Shown here one piece after another: positions 1-5,529 of a DNA stretch of 8,334 bases. Source of the DNA: an uncultured Roseiflexaceae bacterium (GTDB lineage Bacteria > Chloroflexota > Chloroflexia > Chloroflexales > Roseiflexaceae); NCBI GenBank assembly GCA_903868295.1, contig CAIPUQ010000149.1:1-8334 (forward strand). The letters run 5' to 3'. The first letter of the stretch is position 1. Every line of letters starts with the position of its first letter. Below the pieces are notes generated by a model. The model was not told the origin of the DNA. It made no database searches and saw only the letters and a list, made by a program, of their open reading frames with translations. Position numbers and translations under genes: made by a program.

Positions 1-525
1 ACCGTCGGGCATCGCGCCCCACAGGAGCGCGCGGCGTTGTTCGCCCGGGGTGTCTTCGTCGCGGCTCTTGCTCCCCAAAATCGCCTGCAAATCAGGATTG
101 GCAGCCACCAACGCGGGGATGAGCAACGGCATGAGCTGGCCGGGACCAGCGCCATAGCTCTGCACGACAGCTACTGGCCCATACAAGTCGACGGTCAGGC
201 CCGGCAATCCATCACCTTCGCCGAACAACCAGCGGTATGCTGTGACACCTTGGCGGCGCAACAACGAACGGCCGTTCCACGCGGCCAGCACACGCTGGTT
301 GATGAGGGCGGCGTCGATGCGATCGTGACTACTGTAGATGCGGATGGCAATAGCCCCGGCGGCGTCCCATAGGCCAATCCCACGCCATCCGGCACAGCGC
401 ACCACGACCTCGGTACCGTCCGGGTAACTCACTGCGGGATCGACGTGGTTGCGATAGACCCACGGGTGACCGCTTCGGAGCGTGTCGCGTAGATGGCGGG
501 GCAACGTGACTTCTGGTCGCGCCAT
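1..525 (-). CDS. Class I SAM-dependent rRNA methyltransferase, RlmI/YccW-like (N-terminal part only)
   Basis: Likely 23S rRNA (cytosine-5) methyltransferase of the RlmI family, a cytoplasmic rRNA-modifying enzyme. Only 175 codons are present, open to the window edge; the family is usually about 390-400 residues, so the SAM-binding catalytic domain lies outside. Seen: an N-terminal PUA-like part with GHPWVYRNHV at residues 19-28 and GLWDAAGAIAIRIYS at 51-65, then the family hallmark FGEGDGLPGLTVD at 101-113 and LYGPVAVVQSYGAG at 114-127. These align by eye with E. coli RlmI (HPWVF and GESDGLPGITID). The ATG at 523-525 is preceded by AGAAGGA with an 8-base spacer, and the first residues match where the PUA domain should begin. 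It lies 95 bp downstream of the ThuA-like gene on the same strand and may be co-transcribed. The exact target base cannot be told because the catalytic half is missing. Confidence 0.88.
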   Translation of the reverse strand, partial: MARPEVTLPRHLRDTLRSGHPWVYRNHVDPAVSYPDGTEVVVRCAGWRGIGLWDAAGAIAIRIYSSHDRIDAALINQRVLAAWNGRSLLRRQGVTAYRWLFGEGDGLPGLTVDLYGPVAVVQSYGAGPGQLMPLLIPALVAANPDLQAILGSKSRDEDTPGEQRRALLWGAMPDG

Positions 526-561
526 GGTGATATTCCTTCTCCGCATATTTCGTGGCACTAC

Positions 562-609
562 ATGCATCACCCACCCGATGCACGTCCCTGCGGGACGGCT
601 CCGGGTGGG
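562..609. repeat. Compact overlapping inverted-repeat element between thuA-like and rlmI-like genes
   Basis: Outer arms CCCACCCG (570-577) and CGGGTGGG (602-609) are exact reverse complements. They enclose a second perfect stem, CGTCCC (583-588) and GGGACG (592-597), with a TGC loop. A competing stem TGCATC (563-568)/GATGCA (577-582) overlaps the left outer arm, and ATGCAT (562-567) is itself a palindrome. Because the outer stem and the TGCATC/GATGCA stem share position 577 and the latter's loop is the outer left arm, they exclude each other in RNA. On the minus strand the hairpin begins 11 bases after the ThuA-like stop codon, but no T-run follows it, so it is not a textbook intrinsic terminator. 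It may be a REP-like dispersed palindrome, an RNA 3'-end stabiliser, or an attenuator in the leader of the methyltransferase gene. The pairing is certain; the role is not. Confidence 0.6.
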
Positions 610-620
610 CGCGGCAGTGG

Positions 621-1343
621 TTATTTGGCTTCGTGTGACTTGTGATTGCCGTAGGTCGGTCGTACCAGACCATTTGGAGCTGCCCACTTTACCCCGTTGC
701 CGATGACCAAACGGACGTTCTTGTCGAAGTACGTCGGGTACGACTCGTGCCCAGGGCGGAAGTAAAAGACTTTGCCATTGCCGCGATGATAGCAGCACCC
801 ACTGCGGAACACTTCGCCGCCGGTGAACCAGCTGACCATCACCAAATTGTCGGGTGCGGGGATGTCGAAGCGCTCGCCATACATCTCTTCGGGGAGCTCG
901 AAGTGCTGTGGCACGTTCGCAGCAATTGGGTGACTCGGCTCGATGACCCAGACCCGCTCGATGTCGTCAGACTCGCGCCACTTGAGGTCACAGGTCGTGC
1001 CCATCAACGACTTGAAGATTTTGGAGAAGTGGCCTGAATGCAGGACCACCAAGCCCATACCACGTTCGACGACATGCTTCTTGACGCGGGCGACGACAGC
1101 GTCGTCGACCTTCTCGTGGGCGGCGTGCCCCCACCAGACCAACACGTCGGTTTCGGCCAGCACTGCCTCGCTCAAGCCGTGTTCGGGCTCCTGCAAGGTG
1201 GCAGTCTTGACGGTCATCGAACCATCATATGCCTTCAACCCTTCGGCGATAGCGCCGTGGATACCGGTTGGGTAGATTTTGCCGGCGGGATGCCCTGCTT
1301 CATGCTCGTGGACAAATTCGTTCCATACGACTACACGCGTCAT
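621..1343 (-). CDS. ThuA-domain protein (class I glutamine amidotransferase-like fold)
   Basis: A complete 240-residue protein of the ThuA (trehalose utilization) family. ThuA was named for a rhizobial trehalose/sucrose catabolism locus; the family has a class I glutamine amidotransferase-like fold and the biochemical reaction of most members is unknown. Seen: N-terminal strand and family motif MTRVVVWNEFVHEHE (1-15); DVLVWWGHAAHEKVDD (66-81), the typical W-W-G-H strand-loop; GLVVLHSGHFSK (97-108), the site where the fold carries its nucleophile elbow; PSHPIA (136-141); YGERFDIP (155-162); and a C-terminal GNGKVFYFRPGHES (188-201). No signal peptide is visible, so it should be cytoplasmic. 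The ATG at 1341-1343 follows GAGAGGAG with a 7-base spacer. A promoter candidate lies about 37 bases upstream. It is divergent from the polysaccharide operon and nothing links the two functionally except a shared control region. The family call is strong; a trehalose role is not implied. Confidence 0.9.
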   Translation of the reverse strand: MTRVVVWNEFVHEHEAGHPAGKIYPTGIHGAIAEGLKAYDGSMTVKTATLQEPEHGLSEAVLAETDVLVWWGHAAHEKVDDAVVARVKKHVVERGMGLVVLHSGHFSKIFKSLMGTTCDLKWRESDDIERVWVIEPSHPIAANVPQHFELPEEMYGERFDIPAPDNLVMVSWFTGGEVFRSGCCYHRGNGKVFYFRPGHESYPTYFDKNVRLVIGNGVKWAAPNGLVRPTYGNHKSHEAK

Positions 1344-1379
1344 GGTGGTACTCCTCTCGTTGTGAACCGTGCCTTCTCA

Positions 1380-1388
1380 ACTATACCA
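1380..1388 (-). promoter_or_regulatory. Extended -10 promoter candidate for the ThuA-like gene
   Basis: Read on the minus strand this is TGGTATAGT: a TATAGT hexamer (1380-1385) preceded by TG and one spacer base, the extended -10 form. No good -35 hexamer is seen 17 bases upstream, which extended -10 promoters can dispense with. Transcription would start near 1373, giving a leader of about 30 bases with a good ribosome site before the ATG at 1343. Confidence 0.45.
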
Positions 1389-1413
1389 CCAAGCACCGCC
1401 GGACCCGTGATAC

Positions 1414-1423
1414 AGACGCGTCT
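1414..1423. promoter_or_regulatory. 10-bp perfect palindrome AGACGCGTCT, possible operator
   Basis: AGACGCGTCT equals its own reverse complement. It lies about 45-50 bases upstream of the inferred start of ThuA-like transcription, a usual place for an activator or repressor site. A single 10-mer palindrome can arise by chance in GC-rich DNA, so the operator reading is speculative. Confidence 0.2.
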
Positions 1424-1500
1424 TTGTGCGTAATCCCGCAGAGCCGCAACTGCGAGATCATTCATTCGTGCACATGCAGCCGTCAGATGTATTGTTTGGC

Positions 1501-1560
1501 CGTATATACTTTACAAAAAATCATGCTTTGTTTTATGTTAAAAGCAAAAATACCATGTAA
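1501..1560. other. AT-rich island in the divergent control region
   Basis: Only 14 of 60 bases are G or C, in sharp contrast to the surrounding GC-rich genes. It includes A-tracts and T-tracts and a weak inverted repeat TGCTTT (1524-1529)/AAAGCA (1541-1546) with an 11-base loop. It sits roughly 85-145 bases upstream of the inferred operon start. It could be an easily melted or curved regulatory segment bound by a nucleoid protein; no specific site is recognised. Confidence 0.45.
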
Positions 1561-1629
1561 GTGTTCAACGAATAGAGAGAATTGGCAGACCTTACGGTGC
1601 ATGTGAGCGCCTCATCAGTGGTCAGACGA

Positions 1630-1638
1630 TGGTACAAT
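1630..1638 (+). promoter_or_regulatory. Extended -10 promoter candidate for the polysaccharide operon
   Basis: TGGTACAAT: a near-consensus TACAAT hexamer (1633-1638) preceded by TGG in extended -10 form. The segment where a -35 would be (about 1610-1615, CCTCAT) is poor. Transcription would begin near 1645 and reach the ATG at 1672 after about 27 bases. It closely resembles the divergent promoter on the other strand (TGGTATAGT). Its position inside the longer TTG-initiated reading frame argues that translation starts at 1672 rather than 1582. Confidence 0.5.
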
Positions 1639-1671
1639 TACAGAGACAAAAATAGTGCGGTGCGTGTGCAA

Positions 1672-2364
1672 ATGATTCCACAGCTCGACAACATCCCACA
1701 CATCATGGTACAACTCGACCGCGCCGGAGCGATACTCCCTGCAGAGTTGGTCACCCACATCGACGCTCATGCCGCGCACTATGCTCCGCTGTTGCGCGAA
1801 CGACTCGCACAACGATTAGCGTTGACGAGTGATGAGCTGGCGGTATATGGGCGCTCGCATGCGTTGATTTTTTTGGCGCAATGGCATGACCAGATGACAC
1901 TCACCTTGATAGGCGAACTCCTGTTGCGCCACGACGACATGCTCGACGGCCTGTACGAGGTGTTCGAGGCGACTGTTCCTGCATATGGACCGGCTGCAAT
2001 CCCCGTGTTGGCGCAGGTGATGGGTGATGCGACTGCACCAACGGCTTCACGGATTGTCTGCACCACGACCCTCGGGTATATCGCCCATGTCCATCCGCTC
2101 TCTGCCCGCGCTATCATTCGCACCTTGCGCGATGCACTGCCGGTCGGGGAGGATGTCGCTCATGACCATCACGAGGTGTGGTCGTGGGTGGTGACAACAC
2201 TCGCCGAGTTGCGATCCAAGGCAGCTGCAGCGCAGGTCGACGAACTCTACAAAGCCGGCGTCCTTGACCCGAACATCTGTGGACGACCGGACGAGTACCG
2301 ACGTGCGCTCCGGGAATCGCCGATCAAAGCAGTCTTTGCGCAACCACTGACTCTGTATTCATAA
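1672..2364 (+). CDS. HEAT-like/DUF1186-like all-helical protein, function unknown, first gene of the operon
   Basis: A 230-residue protein with no membrane segment, signal peptide or catalytic motif that I can see. The middle and C-terminal parts look like paired helices of HEAT type: DGLYEVFEATVPAYG (92-106) and AAIPVLAQVMG (108-118), SRIVCTTTLGYIAHVHP (126-142), then VWSWVVTTLAEL (169-180) and AAAAQVDELYKAGVLDP (184-200). The alternation of a helix with 'acidic/variable load per unit' and the closing ELYKAGVLDPN are reminiscent of DUF1186, but this is recognition by eye. The frame is open upstream to a TTG at 1582; the ATG at 1672 was chosen because a promoter candidate at 1630-1638 lies inside the longer version and residues 1-30 of that version look non-conserved. 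No strong ribosome site precedes 1672, so the start is uncertain; ATG 1705 is another option. The stop is 7 bases before the Wzy-type gene, so it should be co-transcribed. It might be a scaffold or regulator of the pathway. Confidence 0.7.
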   Translation: MIPQLDNIPHIMVQLDRAGAILPAELVTHIDAHAAHYAPLLRERLAQRLALTSDELAVYGRSHALIFLAQWHDQMTLTLIGELLLRHDDMLDGLYEVFEATVPAYGPAAIPVLAQVMGDATAPTASRIVCTTTLGYIAHVHPLSARAIIRTLRDALPVGEDVAHDHHEVWSWVVTTLAELRSKAAAAQVDELYKAGVLDPNICGRPDEYRRALRESPIKAVFAQPLTLYS

Positions 2365-2366
2365 GG
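2363..2366 (+). promoter_or_regulatory. Shine-Dalgarno AAGG overlapping the preceding stop codon, fixes ATG 2372
   Basis: AAGG overlaps the TAA stop of the upstream gene (2362-2364) and stands 5 bases before the ATG at 2372. The GTG at 2366, two codons earlier in the same frame, would start within this site and leave no usable ribosome site, so the ATG is preferred. Confidence 0.5.
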
Positions 2367-2371
2367 TGCCT

Positions 2372-3835
2372 ATGCAGACCGCCTGGCACAACTTGACGCG
2401 GCCGAGCGACCGACGCCCCCTGTGGGCGGTGCTCGGGGCGGTTGTGGTGTGTCTCGCAGGGGCGGCAGGTGTCGTCTACGGGGCATTTTGGGCGCCGTTT
2501 TTGCTCATCGCCGCTCTCACGGTCGGCTATTTCTCGCTCCGGAGCACACGGGTCATGTTGGCCACGGTGGTAATGCTGATTACCGTTTTTCCCTTCGGCA
2601 CATTGCCTTTTCGGGCGGTGATTACGCCGGCGTTTTTGTCGATAGCCATTGCTGCATTGTTGGCGATGCGGGTGTTGCATGTGTTGACCACGCCGAACTA
2701 TCGGGCGAACTTCACCTCGTATGCGCCGGTTGTGTTTGGCTACATTGGTTTTACGCTGTTTGCGCTGTTTTTGGGTGCACGTGGCCTGCCAGACAGCACC
2801 ACATTGCATAATTACGCCAAGTTTCTGCTCGGGATCATGATGATGTTTGCCATCCTCGATGCAGTCCGCGACGACATCGATGTGCAATGGGCGTTACGGT
2901 TGTTGTTGGTCGGCGGGGCAGTGTCGGCACTCATCGGATTGGTGCTGTATGTTATCCCCGCCACATACTCCGAGCAATTTCTCGTGCAATTTGGGCGCTT
3001 TGGGTACCCCACCAGTGGGCGCGTGTTGCGCTTTGTCGAGGATGACACCGACGGACTGATGCGTGCCATCGGGCTCGCGGTTGACCCCAACAGTTACGGT
3101 GGCATGTTGGCAGTCATCGGTGCGATTGCGGCGACGCAGACCATCGTCGAAAAACCCGTACTACCACGCCCGTGGATGATTGCAATCAGTGGGATTGTGG
3201 TACTCGTGTTGTTCCTGACGTTCTCACGAGCTGCCTTAGGTGGGCTGATGATTGCGGCGATCTATGTCGCCACGGTGCGCTATCGCCGTCTGTGGGGCTG
3301 GATTGTGGCTGCAGGGGTGATGGCGACCATCCTGGTCGTGTTTGTGGGGATTGGCGAGCAGTTTGTGACACGCATCGTACAAGGTGTACAGTTCCAAGAC
3401 CGTGCCAATCAGATGCGTTTGGCCGAGTTCAATAATGCCATTGCCGTTATTCAAGCCTATCCGTTTTTTGGGATTGGCTTCGGGACAGCACCCGACATCG
3501 ACCTCGTCGCGGGCGTTTCGAACATCTATTTGGCTATTGCACAGCGGCTCGGATTGGTCGGTCTGGTGATCTTCGTCGGCATGATGCTCAATCTGTTTGT
3601 GCGGTCGTGGCGCAGCCTGGGCCAGGCAGTGGCACAACACGACGAAGTCCATGCGAGTTGGCTGATCGGCTTGCAAGCCGGCATCGTGGCTGCGCTCGCA
3701 GTAGGTATGTTGGATCACTATTTTTTCAATATCGAGTTCAGTCATATGACCGCGTTGCTCTGGTGTACGATCGGCTTGCAGCTCGCTGTGGCACGGAACA
3801 TTGTGCCCGTCACCGACCATACAGAGGCGCTATGA
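2372..3835 (+). CDS. O-antigen polymerase/ligase-family multi-spanning membrane protein (Wzy/WaaL-type)
   Basis: A 487-residue integral membrane protein, in the size range of O-antigen polymerases and ligases. It likely polymerises lipid-linked oligosaccharide units or transfers glycan chains at the outer face of the cytoplasmic membrane. About ten or more hydrophobic segments are visible, for example 17-54, 62-77, 83-105, 117-135, 150-163, 173-195, 243-256, 269-284, 287-302, 308-327, 385-410 and 432-449, with a hydrophilic stretch at about 197-237. Family signatures: DPNSYGG (238-244), LTFSRAALGG (282-291), the NNAIAVIQAYPFFGIGFG block (354-371; the usual 'P-x-x-G-x-G' signature of the Wzy_C/WaaL group), and SNIYLAIAQRLGLVGL (383-398). 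The ATG at 2372 uses the AAGG site at 2363; a GTG at 2366 is an alternative. The end overlaps the kinase start (ATGA, 3832-3835), implying translational coupling. Family members cannot be sorted into polymerase or ligase by sequence alone; the glycosyltransferase context and absence of visible LPS genes favour a polysaccharide polymerase. Confidence 0.85.
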   Translation: MQTAWHNLTRPSDRRPLWAVLGAVVVCLAGAAGVVYGAFWAPFLLIAALTVGYFSLRSTRVMLATVVMLITVFPFGTLPFRAVITPAFLSIAIAALLAMRVLHVLTTPNYRANFTSYAPVVFGYIGFTLFALFLGARGLPDSTTLHNYAKFLLGIMMMFAILDAVRDDIDVQWALRLLLVGGAVSALIGLVLYVIPATYSEQFLVQFGRFGYPTSGRVLRFVEDDTDGLMRAIGLAVDPNSYGGMLAVIGAIAATQTIVEKPVLPRPWMIAISGIVVLVLFLTFSRAALGGLMIAAIYVATVRYRRLWGWIVAAGVMATILVVFVGIGEQFVTRIVQGVQFQDRANQMRLAEFNNAIAVIQAYPFFGIGFGTAPDIDLVAGVSNIYLAIAQRLGLVGLVIFVGMMLNLFVRSWRSLGQAVAQHDEVHASWLIGLQAGIVAALAVGMLDHYFFNIEFSHMTALLWCTIGLQLAVARNIVPVTDHTEAL

Positions 3836-4470
3836 AGCCATTCATCATCGGCATTGCCGGCGGGAGCGGCTCGGGCAAAACCACCTTGACGCGGCAGATT
3901 ATCGACGCGAGTCGTGCAGCCTCGGTAGCGTGGATTCCGTTCGATGCCTACTATCGAGATTTGTCGGCGTTTGACATCAGCGAGCGCCAGAAGATGAACT
4001 TCGATCATCCCGATGCCTTCGATACCGCGCTGTGTCTGCAGCATCTCGATGCGTTGGCGGAAGGACAGTCGGTTGTCGTGCCCGAGTACGATTTCGCTGC
4101 CTATACCCGTGCCCACGGCGGGCATCTGGTGCAGCCACGACCGGTGATTATCGTCGATGGCATTGTCTTGTTTGTCGATGCGGCCCTGCGGCAGCGCTTT
4201 GACTTACGGGTGTTTGTTGATGCGCCAGACGACATCCGTCTGCTCCGGCGCATCCTGCGCGACACCCAAGAACGTGGCCGCGATGTTGTGTCGGTCTGCA
4301 CACAGTACCTGGCAACCGTTCGGCCGATGCATCAGGCGTTTGTCGCCCCTTCGCGGGAACACGCCCACATCATCATCCCTAGCGGCGATGACACGCAACC
4401 GGCAATTACCCTTTTGAGTGCCGAAGTGCAGCGCCACATCGATAAAGCAGTAACCCCGTCTGTGCGCTAG
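3832..4470 (+). CDS. Uridine/cytidine kinase homologue with Tyr in place of the base-binding His
   Basis: A 212-residue P-loop kinase of the uridine kinase family, typical length about 210. Members phosphorylate uridine or cytidine to UMP or CMP in pyrimidine salvage in the cytoplasm. Seen: Walker A GGSGSGKTT (10-18); FDAYYRD (37-43); NFDHPDAFD (56-64); PEYDFAAYTR (84-93); VIIVDGIVLF (105-114); FDLRVFVDAPDDIRLLRRI (123-141); RDTQERGR (143-150), the lid; TVRPMHQAFVAPSREHAHII (162-181). Departures from the usual family: the position normally His in 'YDF-x-x-H-x-R' is Tyr92; the usual Glu of 'IEPSK' is Ala172; and 'AD-IIP' reads AHIIIP. AGAGG lies 4 bases before the ATG, which overlaps the Wzy-type stop codon. 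The longer frame back to 3607 is inside the Wzy-type gene and is rejected. A salvage kinase between a polymerase and glycosyltransferases is unusual; it may feed UDP- or CMP-sugar supply, which is inference. The family is clear; the true nucleoside is not. Confidence 0.87.
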   Translation: MKPFIIGIAGGSGSGKTTLTRQIIDASRAASVAWIPFDAYYRDLSAFDISERQKMNFDHPDAFDTALCLQHLDALAEGQSVVVPEYDFAAYTRAHGGHLVQPRPVIIVDGIVLFVDAALRQRFDLRVFVDAPDDIRLLRRILRDTQERGRDVVSVCTQYLATVRPMHQAFVAPSREHAHIIIPSGDDTQPAITLLSAEVQRHIDKAVTPSVR

Positions 4471-4472
4471 GA
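4469..4472 (+). promoter_or_regulatory. Shine-Dalgarno AGGA overlapping the kinase stop, fixes ATG 4480
   Basis: AGGA shares its first bases with the kinase TAG (4468-4470) and stands 7 bases before ATG 4480. Two other ATGs at 4472 and 4476 are in different frames and lie too close to the site, so 4480 is the glycosyltransferase start. Confidence 0.5.
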
Positions 4473-4479
4473 TGCATGT

Positions 4480-5529
4480 ATGCACATTTACCCGTTCCCA
4501 CCGCGCCTCGCACAAAGCCCGTATCTCGATGCGTTGTATGCCCAGTTGCCGGTCGACGCATCCGTCGATCGGCGTTCGCCGCGGCACTTCTTCTGGCGCA
4601 TGCTGTTGAGCCGTGGACAGCGTCTTTTTCACCTGCACTTCTTCGACGCCGTCGTCCAGCATCCCAATCGAATCGTCTGTTGGGTGCGCTCCACTGCGTG
4701 GGTATTTTTGCTCATGCTGGTGCGTTTTTGTGGCGTACGAATCGTATGGACGGTCCATAATCTACAACCGCACGAGTGTTTTCACCCAGACATCGCCACG
4801 CGGACTGTCGGTCGGGTGATTCGTCAATGTCATGCGTTGACGGTGCATCATCATTGCACGAAGCAGCGCATCCAAAAGGAATACCAGGGTGTGCCGTCTA
4901 TCCACGTCATCCCACACGGGCACGCCGACGCACCGTTTGGCCCAATGCCTACCCGGGCAGGTGCACGTGCCAGCCTCGGGTTGGACCCGGATGTGCCAGT
5001 GTTTCTCTACATGGGGATGATTCGGCGCTACAAAGGGCTCGAGCTCTTGATCGAGGCGATGCCACTCTTGCCACAAACCATGTTGATTATCGCCGGACAT
5101 CCAGCCGACAAGCAGTATCTGTCCGAAATTCATCAGCGTACCGCGCGGAGCATTAACATTTCGCTCCATCCGCGCTATATGAACGACAGCGAAGCAGCCT
5201 GCTACTTGGCTGCCTGCGACGGCATGATCCTGCCGTATACCCAAATCACGACCTCGGGCATGCTCGTCGCTGCGATGGCGGCCGGGATTGTCTGCGTGGT
5301 CCCCAACCTGCCACCCCTCATCGAGCAGGTCCGTGACGGCGAAAACGGATTTGTCTATTTGCATGGCAACGCAACGTCCCTCATCGCGGCCATGGAGCGT
5401 GTCAGTGCCACGCCGCGGCGCGATATCATCGGCCACAATGCGCGCGCATCACTTGCTGCACACACCTGGCCGCAGGTTGCAGGACTTTTTCATGCGCTGT
5501 TTGTCACCGTGCTCCGGCAACGCACATGA
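4480..5529 (+). CDS. GT-B fold glycosyltransferase (GT4-like)
   Basis: A 349-residue retaining-type glycosyltransferase of the GT4-like group, probably transferring a sugar from a nucleotide donor to a growing lipid-linked oligosaccharide at the inner face of the membrane. Seen: LFHLHFFD (49-56, an acceptor-side strand); a hydrophobic helix at about 72-88 that could dock the membrane; WTVHNLQPHE (90-99), characteristic of a GT4 subgroup; VIPHGH (143-148) at the domain boundary; a donor-domain start FLYMGMIRRYKGLELLIEAM (175-194); IAGHP (204-208); and the donor-site segment LPYTQITTSG (251-260) followed by AMAAG (265-269). This subgroup lacks the canonical E-x7-E and uses the PY...SG segment instead. 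The start has an AGGA site overlapping the kinase stop; the end overlaps the next gene by ATGA. Donor and acceptor sugars cannot be named from sequence alone. Confidence 0.85.
   Translation: MHIYPFPPRLAQSPYLDALYAQLPVDASVDRRSPRHFFWRMLLSRGQRLFHLHFFDAVVQHPNRIVCWVRSTAWVFLLMLVRFCGVRIVWTVHNLQPHECFHPDIATRTVGRVIRQCHALTVHHHCTKQRIQKEYQGVPSIHVIPHGHADAPFGPMPTRAGARASLGLDPDVPVFLYMGMIRRYKGLELLIEAMPLLPQTMLIIAGHPADKQYLSEIHQRTARSINISLHPRYMNDSEAACYLAACDGMILPYTQITTSGMLVAAMAAGIVCVVPNLPPLIEQVRDGENGFVYLHGNATSLIAAMERVSATPRRDIIGHNARASLAAHTWPQVAGLFHALFVTVLRQRT

Larger units (their letters stand above)
1344..1671. other. Divergent intergenic control region, no convincing gene
   Basis: This stretch of 328 bases separates the leftward ThuA-like gene from the rightward polysaccharide operon. 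I see no gene with family resemblance in it. It holds outward extended -10 promoters on both strands, a 10-bp palindrome, an AT-rich island and a weak hairpin, all listed separately. The reading frame of the downstream HEAT-like gene stays open back to a TTG at 1582, so part of the region could be coding if that start is used, but I judge this unlikely. Confidence 0.6.

Noticed and set aside
570..609. Intrinsic terminator for the ThuA-like gene
   Set aside because: The stems are strong, but neither strand has a T-run immediately after the hairpin, so it is described as an inverted-repeat element instead.
1505..1510. TATACT as a promoter -10 box on the plus strand
   Set aside because: No acceptable -35 hexamer at 16-18 bases upstream, no extended -10 TG, and no gene start soon after it.
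1524..1546. Hairpin TGCTTT/AAAGCA as a terminator or riboswitch stem
   Set aside because: Only 6 bp, AT-rich, with an 11-base loop inside an AT-rich island; easily expected by chance.
1582..1671. TTG start giving 30 extra N-terminal residues for the HEAT-like protein
   Set aside because: TTG is a rare start, the ribosome site is poor, and a good extended -10 promoter candidate (1630-1638) lies within the extension. It is not fully excluded.
3236..3820. 194-codon minus-strand frame opposite the Wzy-type gene
   Set aside because: The product is hydrophilic, His/Gln/Asp-rich low-complexity sequence, the expected complement of a hydrophobic membrane-protein gene.
3607..4470. A longer 287-codon frame that would extend the kinase 75 codons upstream
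   Set aside because: The extension is entirely inside the Wzy-type coding sequence, has no family resemblance, and ATG 3832 has an AGAGG site, an ATGA overlap and the exact family N-terminus before the P-loop.
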